Source: Lithospermum erythrorhizon (taxonomy: Eukaryota; Streptophyta; Magnoliopsida; Boraginales; Boraginaceae). From it: DNA of 64,000 bases. The notes beneath the pieces are model-generated. The model was not told where the DNA came from, ran no database searches, and saw only the letters and a program-made list of their open reading frames with translations. The DNA lies in assembly GCA_019722365.1 (NCBI GenBank), contig JADFUC010000735.1, forward strand, positions 117,642-181,641. The letters run 5' to 3'. How positions within the stretch are numbered: the first letter of the stretch is position 1; the number at the start of each line of letters is the position of its first letter. The translations under genes were made by a program, and so were the position numbers. Shown here in pieces: positions 11,481 to 23,530 of this stretch.

Positions 11481-14060
11481 GGGTGACCCAGTGCAAAACT
11501 TGTCTTTGTGATCAGCGTTCGAGTGAAAGTAATTTGGGCATTAAAACAATGGCCAACATGGAGGCATAATTGGTGGCCCGATAACTCACTATCTTCACCG
11601 CTGTGGCCCAGACTCGGCTGACAGCAGGCGCGAGCGGCATCCCTCTCGCAGTAGAGCACAGCTGCGGCTTGATTCGCCCCCCACTAATGTAACCGGCAAC
11701 TTTCTCGTTTGCTCCGATTCGAGATAAGCGACACCATGGTCATCCTCTTGACTACTTGAGTTGGCTCGGTGGCCAGACTTACTTCGGTTCTTTCTCTGCA
11801 GTAGACGGTTTCTTGTTAATTGACAGCCTCTTGGCTGGATTCTACAAAAAAGTTGGGACAGTCTACAATTCCTTTTTAAGGACAGTCTGCTCGTTGCTTA
11901 GACCCTCAATCAACCCACTCTTATGAGAAAGACTCTTTTCGTACAGCAGTTTGATAATCGAAGAGTGGTTCTGAGCAATGGTGTTGTGACTCGCTTGAGA
12001 ACATGAGAACCATTCCGCGACCTCACGAAGCAAAAGATCGGTTAAGAATGAAAGTCGGGGAAAGTTCTTGGATAACTCGTTCGAAAAATGATCTAATTAA
12101 AATTCTTGAGGATTGAGCCGGGATATATAAGGATCTTGAAGATCGATATTGAGTAGCCGTGCTACGGAGAGCATTAAGAACTGCCTTGAAGATGATCGTG
12201 GGGAATTCTTCTTCCATAGGGCATCTTCGGTGACACAGGTTAAATTCGATAAAGAGTTAAGCCAAATACTTCTTTGGAATACCCAGGAAGCATGATCACT
12301 TTGCCCTCTCTCTGGAGAAATTCCTCTTCAGGATTGTCAGACTCTCTTGAGGGAATGGGAGTGAGTAATGGATTCTGTGGGGGAAAGGGTTGGCTCGATT
12401 GACATGGGTGGGGAGATTCCCAGAGCGTTTTTGATCGCCGTAATGACCCGTACTAGAAGTCGAGAAAAGTGGCGGAAGAAGTCGAGTCTACGCCGCGGCC
12501 GGGAGGATTGGTGAGGAGCCATAGGTCCCGGTGTGAGAGGTAGGCCCTTGGGAATGAACTATTCCCTACTCGAGGAATCATGAGCAGCCTTTAGGCGACT
12601 TTGAGTGAGATCGTTTTGGTTTCTTTGGAAGGTTGGGAGGAAGCGAAGCAGGGGATGTTTTCGTACCTCTTCAAAGCTGGATTGTGCCGGGCGGGGAGTG
12701 AGTTGGGTAGACAGGCCGTGAGGCGAAATGCTGAGACCGTAAATTCCACCGAGAACCCATGCCCAGGCTTGAGTAACTGCAGTGAAAGGAGAATCGACTC
12801 CCAAGCCTTAGCGTCAAAATCCCTTACATCGGGGGGGACGTGCGGAAGCAATAATGTGATTGATACGGAAACAGTGCTGGGGTTAGTATGGAAACAACTT
12901 AAGAAAAAACAAGTAAAAAGATAGTTAAATACCACTGAAGAAGTCGGAGGATAGATGCTTGGACCTCGGGGTCAAATTTATCATATCTGAGACCCCGCGC
13001 TGTGCAGAACTCATCAGCATGCTCTTATGCGAGGGGTAACAGCTCTGTCGTGATTGTCACGAGGAAGAGTGGAAGCGAATCCTCGGAGTTCTGGGGCTTA
13101 GGAGCAGCCGTAGCAGCCAGATTGAGGATTCGGTCCTTGATCAGAAATTACCGTTGCGGAGTAATTAGCACATCTACGGCTTACCGAAGTCACAATGTGA
13201 TTCGGGTTTTGTGCGTGCATCTTGATTCGTAATTGCGGCAGTTTATATGAAGATGGAGACATCTTTTATGTCGATTAAAAGGAAGATGTAATGAAGCGAG
13301 ATAAGACCTGATGGAGAAAATCAAGTAAAATAGCCGATTAAAATCTCAATTTCCCCCAACTCAAGATAGAGAGTAGAACTTCAATAACCGAGTCATGGGC
13401 GGAGTTTGAAGATGAATAGTCACGACACTGACTCCTTGACGTTATATTCAATCTACATACAAACCTAAAATCAATTGTATTATATTTAAAACCGAATACA
13501 GTAGCTAAGCCAATCCAAAAAATATCACAATCAAAACAAAAGCATCCCAATCACTACAAATTGAGAAAATTCATAAAACCACTACGAAACGTTCATCTTA
13601 ACATGACTAAAAATAGAGGAAAATATCGAAAGTCGAGAGAAAAGAAATCGAAATTTAGAATAAATACACTTCATGATGACAAGTATTGAAATTGAGTGAG
13701 GAGGAAAAATGGAGTTAGGGATTCGCGCAGCAAAAGCGAGGGAAAAAAGTGGAACTGCGGAGAGTACTTATGGAAAATGAAAGAAGAAGAAAGTACAATA
13801 AAAGAAGGAAGAATACACTGTAAGGCGGAGAGGTCTCGGCATCCTAGATTTAGGTGATTCAACCGTCAACTTGTGGAATAGGAGGAATTCATGCAGATAA
13901 AGATGACTCGTCACTCGAAGATGATTCGTCCTCAGAGGAGCGAGTCCTGAGACTCCCAAGCGAGGCTTGGGACTGTGTTTTTGCATAAAGCCCATTTCCT
14001 CCTTGTCTTAGATTTATCATAAAATGGATTCGGCGTATCTAAAAGATAGAGAACATTCGT
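11481..14060. other. Unexplained 3' region of Tat element
   Basis: About 2.6 kb between the hairpin array and the 3' LTR. Open frames of 60-115 codons occur on both strands, the longest at 12591-12935 (minus) and 12601-12924 (plus), overlapping each other. None shows a motif I recognise. Some Tat relatives (Grande-type) carry an antisense gene in this position, which would favour the minus-strand frames; that is inference only. Confidence 0.4.
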
Positions 14061-14189
14061 CCATTACTTAGTAGACCGGTATCGTGCTTGGTAGACAAAT
14101 TAAATGCGAGGCGAGGTCTAAGGCTGGGCTTATCGGCCTATCAATTTCCATTTGGGCCAGAGTTCATTCAGAGCCCGTCCACGGTGTAC

Positions 14190-14410
14190 TAGAGACTGGC
14201 GTGTCGCGTCGCGACCGCTCATCGAAAAGACCAGTACAAAGCCTTGTCTTTGTGCTATCAAACTCTTAGTCTTATTTCACTTAAATTCAGGTGTCATGAG
14301 AATTCGTTTTAATCACTTTATCTCTTAGCATGAATCATTCTTAAACGATCGTCGAGATTAATGCGTGGTGGGTCACATATTTCGGTCATTCGAGAGGCCA
14401 GGTCGTTCTA
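14190..14410 (+). repeat. Probable 3' LTR segment of Tat element
   Basis: Matches 5190-5378 in word order (AAAGCCTTGTC/GCGGCTTTGTC, GTGTCATGA, TCGTT, AATCAC, TTAG, CGATCGT, GTGGTG) with many indels. The terminal CA cannot be fixed. Confidence 0.45.
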
Positions 14411-15199
14411 GGCGGGCGAATTTGTTGATTCGGTGATACCAGGCCGTGGTCATCTGCGAAGAGTTATTTCATTGGTATAGTGATAATCGGTCCAGGATTT
14501 GGTCGCCGAATGTCAACTGTGGACCCAAAATATACTTAAACAAAAATACGGCGAATCAGATGGAATAGTGATAATGTTACGCTTGGGTTGGTTTGCCAGT
14601 ACCACTCAGTTAACATAACTAACGTGCATGGCTCAAGAAATTGATGGGGGTGAGGCATGGAGCATTGTAGGAGGGAAAAGACAATTGACAGACATACTCA
14701 TTCTGGAGAATAATTGTGTGTGATCCGGATTAGTAGGGGAACGTATTCTCATGCAATTTTACAATTATTATTTTTGTGGACTGTTTCTGATTACTTTATT
14801 TTCAAGGATAAGCTGAGAGTTGACCTCATACCCTCTCCATCTCTAAACTTTCCAAGTCTCTATAATAAAAAAAAGAATCTCTTTATATAATAATCATACA
14901 TGCAGGACCAAATTCCTTTTTTCAAGAATTAATTTACATATATTTAAATTAAGAGAACACTCAAGTAGTAGGCCCTCCTAATTTCTTATCATTGTTTCTT
15001 GATGTTGATTGCATGCAAATTCCAAAACAATTCAAACAATCAATGCGTCTCTGCACCCCACAATTCGAAAATGTTTTAGTCAAAGTTGAATTCCAATGGG
15101 TGACCTATAAGTTTTTTCACAACTAGAATACATACCAAACGTGAGGTAAAATCTACGTGTCCAAATTTAAGCATCAGTATGGTGAGGGTTAGTCATAGG
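14411..15199. other. Intergenic DNA between gypsy and CACTA elements
   Basis: The first 300 bp are still mixed in composition and may belong to the Tat element. From about 14750 it turns AT-rich and looks like single-copy intergenic DNA. No gene or structural RNA recognised. Confidence 0.4.
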
Positions 15200-15719
15200 G
15201 TTTTTCTTAAGCAGAATAATTAGTGGGGAACTTTATATCGTCGGTTTGGTGGCGATTATAAGAGTCGGGTGGAAAAAAATTTAAAAAGAAAATCAAAATA
15301 TAAAATAAAATAGGGCCCGGAGCTAAAATGCAATACCGATGTTTTATTATTGTTGCTTTTTAACTCTGAGTTTAGCGTCGGGTTATTTTAATATATTAGC
15401 GATAAAAATGAATTGTAAAAATTAAAATATGCAGAAACTCACTTCCGAGTGCTCCATTAATAAATAATTAAAGAAAAAAGTCTAAAATCTCGGCCAAAAT
15501 ACCAGATTCACAAATACTCTTTATTCAATTGAACACCCATCTCCCGAAAATCATTCATCACATGCGTTGTACCTTCCCCAAGAAAGCGAACCGCGGCGAA
15601 CCCTTTCACTTTGACTCATGTCCTTCCGATCGCGATTAAGACGAGCACCGATTGTGCCGTGGGCAAGAGCCCCCACCCCAGATTCGACAACCCTGGCTTG
15701 ACCCGCCCTCCTGATTGAT

Positions 15720-16020
15720 TAGGTTAGGTCTTTTTATCCGCTTTATTGTTTATAGTAATTGTTTATCCACTTTATTGTTTATTGATTAAGGTTATATTAA
15801 CACTTATCCTACATAGTAATTGGTTTTATAGTAATTGATTTATAATGTAATTTATTTATGCTTGTAATTGGTTTATTTGTAAGCGCCAATTTATAGTAAT
15901 TGGTTTATTTATGGCGTAATTTATCTTAATTGGTTTATAGTAATTGGTTTATAGTAGTTTTGGTTTATAGTGATTGGTTTTATGGTAATTGGTTTATAGT
16001 ACGTTGTAATCGTGTTTATT
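15720..16020 (+). repeat. TAGTAATTGGTTTA-type imperfect tandem repeat
   Basis: Many imperfect copies of words such as ATAGTAATTGGTTTAT, spaced 14-25 bp. AT-rich, low complexity; lies left of the octamer array. Confidence 0.8.
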
Positions 16021-16129
16021 TGAATTTGATCGATGATTTAAGAATCGAAATGCAAAGTTAAGAGTTATTCGTCTTGTGTTCAACTTGGCGTTTTACCAAA
16101 TAAATGATGACTGATAGATAATTTCGAGT

Positions 16130-16680
16130 AGTTATATTCGAGTTTATATTCGAGTTGAATAGTTTGAATAATTTGGATAGTTTGAATAGTTGAATAGTTG
16201 TCGTTTGAATAGTTGAATAGTTTGAATAGTTAAATAGTTGTATAGTTGAATAGTTTGAATAGTTGAATAGTTTGAATAGTTGAATAGTTGAATAGTTGAA
16301 TAGTTGTCGTTTTGATTCACAGTTATATCTGTTTTATATCTGTTTTATGATTCACAGTTTATAGTTGAATAGTTTTGATTCACAGTTTATATATGTTTGA
16401 ATAGTTTTATATATGTTTTATGATAAAATGTTGAATAGTTTTATTGAATAGTTGAATGTTTTATTGAATAGTTGAATATTTGAATAATTAAATAGTTTCG
16501 ATAGTTGAATAGTTGATTAGTTGTTGTTTGAAAAGCGTTTGAATAGTTGAATAGTTATCGTTTTTAGTGAATAGTTGAATAGTTGTCGTTTTCATTCTGT
16601 TTGAATAATTGAATACATTTGTTTTTGTTGAATAGTTGTCGTTTTATTGAATAGTTGTCGTTTTATTGATAAAATATTTT
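16130..16680 (+). repeat. GAATAGTT octamer array, first block
   Basis: Dozens of copies of GAATAGTT (often TTGAATAGTT), broken by TGTCGTTT and by TTTATATATG-type words. The block ends just before an exon-like ATG at 16697. The same octamer returns at 18020-18370. Confidence 0.9.
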
Positions 16681-16696
16681 TAATTTGATTATGCAG

Positions 16697-17760
16697 ATGG
16701 TACGTGGTGGTAATAATAAGAAGGGGAAGGAGAAGGTCGTAGAGAATGATGGGTGCGAGGCCGACGCTTAGCGAAAAGGCCGTGGACTTCGGTATTAAGT
16801 ATAGTAGAGCAGGATGACTCCCACAATCCACTTCATATAAGCGAGACTTCGGCTCCCCCCCCCCAGTACGACATCAGTTTATTCTGTCTGAGGGCGGCGG
16901 TTCATCCCTTGAGGCCAGGCGTGCGTCGACGCCAGTCGACCCTCTTCGTCTCTTTCGCGTTTAAGTAGATTCCGGGGCTGAGCGAGCCTTATCTGCTGCC
17001 GGGGCGATGATGAGGCGTGGCGAAAGGATCGCTGCTGGAACGACTGAATGAAGAGCGCCCGATAAGGCGCTGCGTGCGAGGAGATGACCGTCAGCTGAGG
17101 TGGTCCCCTGTGGGAAGAAGTTGGAGTTAGAGATCATTCTGATTCGTAGAATGCAATATTGTCTAAATTGATTGAAATAGTTATATTTTTTATTTATGTT
17201 ATCTAACTTTTACTTTTACTTTTACTTTAGAATTTATCATATTTCGATGTCGAGGTTAACGGAGGCAGATGATGCGAGGGGTCGATCAGGGATTACGGCC
17301 TCGTACAAATCGATCGTATGCAGGATGACATCATCGTTCAGTAAGTATAAATTTTTTTGTAAAAATTAAAGTTTAAAATATTTTTGTAAATAAAGTTTAA
17401 TACAATTTTGTTTTATTTGTTTTTTTAGGAGATATAAGATAAAGAATGGGACGTATCTTTGTAAAGCACTTTTGTTGTCTTGAGGCGCGAAGAAGTGGAG
17501 AAACTTGCTTGAAATCCGTAGAGAAGAAGACTCTACCGAAGGTCTGGGATGTGACGCGATCGATTATGTAATGTAAAGCCAGAGTGTACCTCCCGCGTCC
17601 GATTAGGGCTTGATATCTCGGAGCATTGGGCGTGTAATGACGGCGCGTCGGATCCTTGAAGGCAAATGATCGAGAATCGCCCATGCTTCGAGCGGCCGGA
17701 GTAGCCCCGAGATAGTACTGACAATAGTTTGGGGAGCAAGTCATTTAGTCAAATAGGTTG
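16697..17760 (+). pseudogene. CACTA second-gene relic (transposase_24-like?), broken
   Basis: An ATG directly after a TGCAG acceptor-like site opens MVRGGNNKKGKEKVVENDG, a basic N-terminus of the style seen in plant En/Spm-type proteins, and meets a stop after 24 codons. GC-rich stretches at 16980-17110, 17245-17340 and 17430-17745 are separated by AT-rich gaps with GTAAGT-like borders, like exons and introns. KKWRNLLEIRREEDS (about 17490-17535) and a later HASSGRSS-like stretch recall the transposase_24 family. Identification is tentative. Confidence 0.35.
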
Positions 17761-18019
17761 TGGTGGAGGAGGTAAGAAGAAATACTCTCTTTTTATTGTT
17801 TTTATTTAAATCAAATATTTGTGTTGAATTCTAATTAAGTTTTAACTTATTTGTGTTTTAAGAAAAAGGCTGGAAGAGGGGTTCATTGGGTATTCGATGA
17901 AGATGAACAAAAGAAGGAGACAGACGCCTCGAGGAGTCGGAAGTTCGGCCAGGGGAGAGGGACATGGACTTTGTAAGTATATTTAGTTTTTTTTTGTTTA
18001 TATATGTTTATTGTTTATT

Positions 18020-18370
18020 TTTTAAATATCGAATAGTTGAATAGTTAGTTAGTTGAATAGTTTGTTCGTTTTATGTTTATATATGTTTATTGTTAGTTTG
18101 TTAGTTGAATTGTTAGTTTGTTAGTTGAATTGTTAGTTGAATAGTTAGTTGAATTGTTAGTTTGTTAGTTGAATAGTTAGTTGAATCGTTAGTTTGTTAG
18201 TTGAATAGTTGTGAATAGTTGGTTGAATAGTTAGTTGAATAGTTGGTTGAATAGTTAGTTGAATAGTTAGTCGAATAGTTTGTTCGTTTTATTGAATAGT
18301 TGAATCGTTAGTTTGTTAGTCGAATAGTTTGTTCGTTTTCATTCTGTTTGAATAGTTGAATCGTTAGTTT
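18020..18370 (+). repeat. GAATAGTT octamer array, second block
   Basis: Same unit as at 16130-16680, here mixed with GTTAGTTTGTTAGTT. It ends just before the 108-codon open frame region. Together the two blocks bracket the GC-rich exon-like stretches. Confidence 0.88.
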
Positions 18371-18466
18371 GTTAGCCCTTATTGGGAATGTGTTAGTGCG
18401 GAGGTAGTACAAGCGAGAGCTTAGCGAGGCGTTTGGGAGGATAAGGATCCGTGCCAGTTTCCACTG

Positions 18467-18793
18467 GTGAAGGACTTGTGGACCTCCACGGACGTCGTGA
18501 AGGGTGGGTTGGCGAAGGCGGGGTTACCGGTCTTTGGTAGAGCCACCTGTTGCTTCAATTCTTTGGTGGATGATCAATTTCTGATACCGCCGCCTCAGCC
18601 CGATCTTGATGTGGTGGAGAACTCAGATGGTTGTCTGAGGCAAATGAAAGAAGCGAGGAGGAGGAGAGAAGCGGAAGGCCGCTACTACGAGGAGTTGGTT
18701 GCGGAGAGGTTGGGCAGGGAGGAGGTGAAAGCAGAAGGTCAGCGAGTGTGGGCGGTTGCTTCAAGGTTAAGCCGCTGTATAGAGATTGCTTGA
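18467..18793 (+). pseudogene. GC-rich open frame, 108 codons, in CACTA element
   Basis: The frame is open upstream of the ATG from about 18450 and reads into PLVKDLWTSTDVVKGG, CCFNSLVDDQF and IPPPQPDLDVVENSDG. It then runs into a highly charged segment around EARRRREAEGRYYEEL that looks like a coiled coil. It stops at 18793. After a frame change, similar GC-rich coding-like sequence continues to about 19030. The charged C-terminal helix suits the DNA-binding second protein of CACTA elements, but I do not recognise the family with certainty. Clearly unlike the AT-rich flanks in composition. Confidence 0.4.
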
Positions 18794-19039
18794 CGAGGCG
18801 GCCTTTCCAGTGGACCTGATGCGGCGTTAGCCGCCCGGTCGATCTACAAATGGGAAGCTCTCACGGCGGCTGGATTGTTGGCCCAGATGAAAGGGAATCT
18901 GGCAACCAGCTCGATGCAGCATGAGAGACCACTTAGGAACATCGGTCGGAGACGAGGCGTACCACTACGTGCAGTTCCCGGCAAAGCCCTCGGGATTATC
19001 CGGCCCGGGGATGATATGGGCGGATTAGATTGATACTTT

Positions 19040-19290
19040 TGTATTTATATACATTTGTATTTATACATTTGTTTGTTTATTGTGTTATATACATTTGTTT
19101 GGTTATATTTAGTTTGTTTGTTTATTGTGTTGTTTATGAGTAGACTAGATTGTTATTGTTTGTTTGTTTATTGGGTTGTGGTGTTTATTGCGTTGTTTGT
19201 TTATTGTGTCGGTTATTGGGTTGTGGTGTTTATTGTGTTTGTTTATTGCGTTGTTTGTTTGTTTGTTTATTGTGTTGGTTATATTTAGAT
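19040..19290 (+). repeat. TTTGTTTATTGTGTTG-type tandem repeat
   Basis: T/G-rich imperfect tandem repeat of TTTGTTTATTGTGTTG and relatives. It produces long open frames in all + frames, which are artefacts of the repeat. Confidence 0.85.
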
Positions 19291-20579
19291 GTTGCATTGT
19301 GGTTGGTGTCTTTTTGGAGGTTGGAACTGTGTTCTTTAATTTGGTTTTTTACGGGTTTAGCAGATAGGCGAAGGGATTAGATGCGGTTGGAGGCAGGTAA
19401 CAAAATAAATTTGTCAGGTTGGAGAAGGGAATGGCGGCAGGGGTGCCCAAAATGGAGGCGAAATGGAGCGAGGTGTCCGTAATGGCGGCGATTTTGAAGT
19501 CGGTATTACAAAAAATTACTCTTTCGTATTATTATTAAAGTATTGTAACCCCGTTCTAAATAAATACTTTTGTATTTATTTCACAAAAAATCATTCTTAT
19601 ATTGTGTTATAGTATATTATATATTTTAAATCAATCGCCGTAATCCACATGTTATATGTTGTAAGTATATTATGTTATAAGACAATCATAATTACATACT
19701 ATGATTACATTACATACATTTATGATGTATATTATAAAGATGATATTTCTTGGTAATGATCCATGTGCGTTAATATAAATGAGAGAAATTTTGTAACTAC
19801 ATACTTTACATGTGATATGTCAGAAAATATAACATATGCATTGAATGTATACATATCCACTAATTAAACATTATTTACAAATATCATATCTCCGCTAACA
19901 TTATTTACAAATATAAATTATGTCATTTAACAATCGTGAATCAAAATTGTGAAAAAGCATAAAATGTTATCCAAAGTATTGGCCTTCAGGGTTGGAGAGC
20001 GAGGGCTACCGTCTCAGCCCAAATCTAATTATTAAGCTTGCGTCTGTCCGTCTCAACAAATAAAATAGACTCCATACCATCTCCATACGTTATTATATTT
20101 AAGCGATTATTTACTCCTTTGATACAAATCCCAGGCTCCCCGTCGACGCACTATTTTAGAGGCGGGTTGGAGGCGGGCGATCTGATGCAGATGGATACTC
20201 TTATCGCATTTGCACGAAGGAGCGACTTGATAGGTTGATATATTTGCGGATGTGTATGGGTTGGATCACGATGTGTTTGAAGTAAAGGTAAATCTTGAAC
20301 CGTAGATCCAGGAGTATAATGTTTAGCACAAATGGTGCAAGAAAAGTATATTTTAGGAGTTGAGTGTGGTAGGCACAAAAATCGGAACCTGACATCGACC
20401 ATTGCACACACGGAAAGAGCAATGGTGAAAATGTATTTACATACTATAATGGATATTCAGGAGGCGAAAAGATAATGAGCAATTGAGACTTGACATTCGG
20501 ACTCATTGTTCGGGGCCGGAGTTGCGTATCTTGGGATGTTGGTGGGAGGAAAGCATAAACCAAAAGCTTGACTTATACT

Positions 20580-21610
20580 TTGAACCCCGTCTGTGAAGAT
20601 TCGGGGAAATGGTTGTCCGTCTGATTACCCGATGGTAGGCTTGAACATTCTGAGATGTGAAATGTGAACTTTAAGCGGTAAAAGTCGTGATGTACATATT
20701 ATTGTGTTAATGGTTACTTCACAGCACTCAGGTAAATGCATCCCACTTCCCGTATGGGAAACAATCACAGAGTGGTGTTATTTCTTTCGCGATATATCAG
20801 CAACAACTCTAAATGTGGAGCGTATGGAAGGAAACACAGGCGTATTGTTGAGATAATTTGTAAGATGGAGAAGATATTCCACTTCATTTTTGATGTAATG
20901 GAACACTACCCAAATACATTTGCCGTATGATCTTTTAAATGGAGGTCCGGGGCGATATAAATTGGATGTACCCTTCGAGGTTGTAGGTTTTCACTTTATT
21001 ATATTTTCATACTATTTTATATGTTTACTCGTCTAAGCTATCCTTACAAAGTTTGTAAATATTTAGAGGGATTGAAAGAAATTGGTGAAGCGAAAGGCAC
21101 GTGTTGAAGATTGATATGCGAGGCATATTTGGTCAAGAAGGTTTGAACTTTTGTTGATGTACTTGAGGAAGGGATTGAAATCAACTTAAATCGACTAGGG
21201 CGTGATGTACGACGGATGAATAGCTGGTGCTGAGAATTCTTTCATTAGGTCCGCCTTGAGAAATCAAAAGGTATAAAAGAACTCACATCAGCGGGTACTA
21301 TTTTGATATTAAGCTGAGGGAAGATGAGTAATAGGAAGCACTTACAATAGTGGTGTTTGTGTCAGTTCGTACTACAGATGATGATCATGTTATTACTATG
21401 GTGTCTTAGAGGAGATTTGAGAGTTATGCGAACTTTGAGATTACTGACAGTACGTAAATGCTTCTTGAAATGTTTATGTTTGACACTTGCAAGTGGATCT
21501 GAGTACATCGAAGAATGGAATGGTTAAAATCAAACACAAAAGCGAGAGTTCTAAAGATGACGTTTATCCTAGCGTCCCAGAACCTTGTAAGTATACTATC
21601 ACCGGGTTAT
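20580..21610 (+). pseudogene. CACTA transposase TNPD-like (transposase_21/DUF4218/DUF4216), broken
   Basis: The large transposase of CACTA elements binds the ends and excises the element. Read across frames, the order is: LPDG near 20620; KSRDVHIIV near 20683-20710, the DUF4218 entry (family K-S-H-D-C-H); a PLPVWETITEWCYFFRDIS stretch near 20742-20800; VEIICKMEKIFHFIF near 20850-20892; GGPGRYKLDVPFE at 20940-20979, where a shifted frame gives W-M-Y-P. DUF4216 follows, with YNSGVCVSS near 21345, YYGVLEEI near 21395 and LASQNLVSILS near 21570-21602. Numerous stops and frameshifts; non-functional. Confidence 0.78.
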
Positions 21611-22159
21611 ATATCCATAGGTGGAGATCGTAGAGGTGGTGTGTCCTTGATGACATCGAGCGAAAATTAAATTCGATTGGACTGCGTATGCAAAATGTGG
21701 ATGTCATAAAAACTTTGAATATTGGAGATATCTTCGAAGAACAAAACACTCCTCCGTTCCCGTTGATTTAATCGATGATATTCTTGAATTGTTGAGCCAG
21801 GACGTTTCGTTATTGTTGAAGGAGGGCGATGTGTGGTATCCAGATCATGGAGATGGATTCGGTATGAGTCGAGGCCCACTTACTGAGCAGCGTTCATGGC
21901 GATGATGAGGAGAGAGACGACTCCTCAGGATCAATTAATAATCAAATATTTTAAGTTACAAGTTTTTCATATAGTAATTTGCAACTTTGTATTAAACTTA
22001 AATGATGAAATGCCATGATGAGTGTAGTAGTGTATTTTGTATTTATTGCTTCTTGATATTGTTCAAAAAGCGTAGTATGTATTTATTGCTTCTTGATATT
22101 GTGTTCGCGAGGAGTTTGGTTTGCAAAAGCGTATCTTTTTTCTATGGTCAGATATAAGC

Positions 22160-23480
22160 ATCAGGTATAGAGTTGGGATGAAGCGGGCCTTAAAAATTTT
22201 CTACAATCTTTTTTCTATAATGGAAGGCGGTATAGAGTCGGGATGGAGGCGGTTTTCAACCGTATTTCTGCTCTACTAAAGAATTGAGAGAAATTCAAAT
22301 AAGTTATTTTAAATGAAGTCGGGATGGCTGACGGGAGATGATTAAGCGACGGAATGGAGACGGGGTTGAAAGATTTTCGTATTCCTATATATATCTCACA
22401 TTATCATCATTCCAATAATTTTTTTCTAAACCCATAACATAATATCCTTTTTATTTTATGTAATTAATTTCATTTCCATAATTTTATTGTCTTAATCTTA
22501 AATTTGATTTATTAATACTTTATTCACTTTGTTTATTTTTGTGTGTAATCTTCAAGGAGGTAAATTTCTAATTTATATATATTTTTTGTAGAAAGTGGTT
22601 GAATTCAAAAAGGTAATTCTTACTTCTTCATTTTTTTTAAATTTTTGTTATTATCTTTAATAATGTAGTTTGATGAATATATTTATAATTTATTTTTGTT
22701 ACTTTTGTTGTAGGGAAATACTATATTCAAGTTTCGAATAGGTTATTTGGTTTTTTATTTTAATTTTATGTTTGAATGTTTGATGTTTATATAAATTAAT
22801 ATTTGATGTTTATATGAATAGAATGTTTAATATGTTTGATGTTTATATGAATTAATGTTTGATGTTTGTATGAATATGATGTTTAATATATTTGATGTAT
22901 AATATGAATTTGTTATATAGAATTGTTATATATTTATGTTTGAATTTTTTGATATTTTTATATTTGTTTGTATGAGTTGGATGAATTGGATCTTTGATGT
23001 TTTACTTATATTTATTTGTATGATTTGGATCATTTTTTGTGGTGTTGAAGTCCACATTCTTTGCGTATTATTACCTTAATAGAAATTCTTTAAAAAAATC
23101 TGAAGGAGGACGTCGGGATAGGCAGGAACTTTGAATTTTTTGGCATTGGTATTTGAATGATGGAGACGGGTTGGAGTCGGATTTTATTTAATTGTTATGG
23201 AGTCGGATTGGAGTCGGGTATCTATGGAGACTGTCTAGAGTCGGGATTATATGGAGACGGGTTAGAGTCGGGATTATATAGAGTCGGGTTCAAATGGAGA
23301 CGGGTTGGAGTCGGGTTTTTATGGAGACGGGTTGGAGTCGGGTGTTTAGCGGCGTTTGGGTGATTAGTACTTAATGGTTGATTCTGATCGCGGGAGGCGT
23401 TTGAGTCGGGAGGACCGAAATTATGCGGACTTAGTTTGGAGTGGGATGGGAGCGGGTAGTGATTTAGAGACTTCAATCCC
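22160..23480 (+). repeat. CACTA subterminal repeats (GGAGACGGGTTGGAGTCGGG type)
   Basis: About ten to fifteen copies of GGAGACGGG, GGAGTCGGG and GATGGAGGCGG words, thickest at 23160-23345, all G-rich on the + strand. In CACTA elements such subterminal arrays are the binding sites of the second element protein. A looser set with the same flavour appears at 19385-19500. Confidence 0.85.
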
Positions 23481-23530
23481 GTCTCCAATTTGTGAATAAA
23501 CGATTGGAGACGGTTTTTAGGACGTATCTT

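Larger units (their letters stand above)
5190..14410 (+). mobile_element. Ty3/gypsy LTR retrotransposon, Tat lineage, degenerate
   Basis: The order gag, aspartic protease, RT, RNase H, a second (archaeal-type) RNase H and integrase, all on the + strand, with a TGGCGCC-type primer site, is the layout of plant Tat/Ogre-like elements. Every reading frame is broken by stops and indels, so it cannot move by itself. Between integrase and the 3' LTR lie a hairpin array and about 2.6 kb of unexplained sequence; some Tat relatives carry an extra antisense gene there. Ends are approximate: they rest on a weak match between 5190-5378 and 14190-14400. It lies between the expansin gene and the CACTA element. 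Confidence 0.82.

Noticed and set aside
13552..13560. CACTACAAA as a CACTA 5' terminus
   Set aside because: It lies inside the 3' region of the Tat element, does not mirror the TTTTTAATAGTG end, and has no subterminal repeats beside it.
16130..18370. Regular short repeats resembling a CRISPR array
   Set aside because: Units are 8-10 bp with no distinct spacers, the context is a plant DNA transposon, and the repeats are contiguous low-complexity DNA.
19055..19380. Three overlapping Leu/Phe/Val/Cys-rich frames
   Set aside because: They are translations of one T/G-rich tandem repeat in all three frames.
20149..20175. CACTATTTTAGAGGCGGG as a CACTA 5' terminus
   Set aside because: The start fits in part, but the sequence that follows is not the inverse of the 3' end, and G-rich words of the same kind lie to its left as well.
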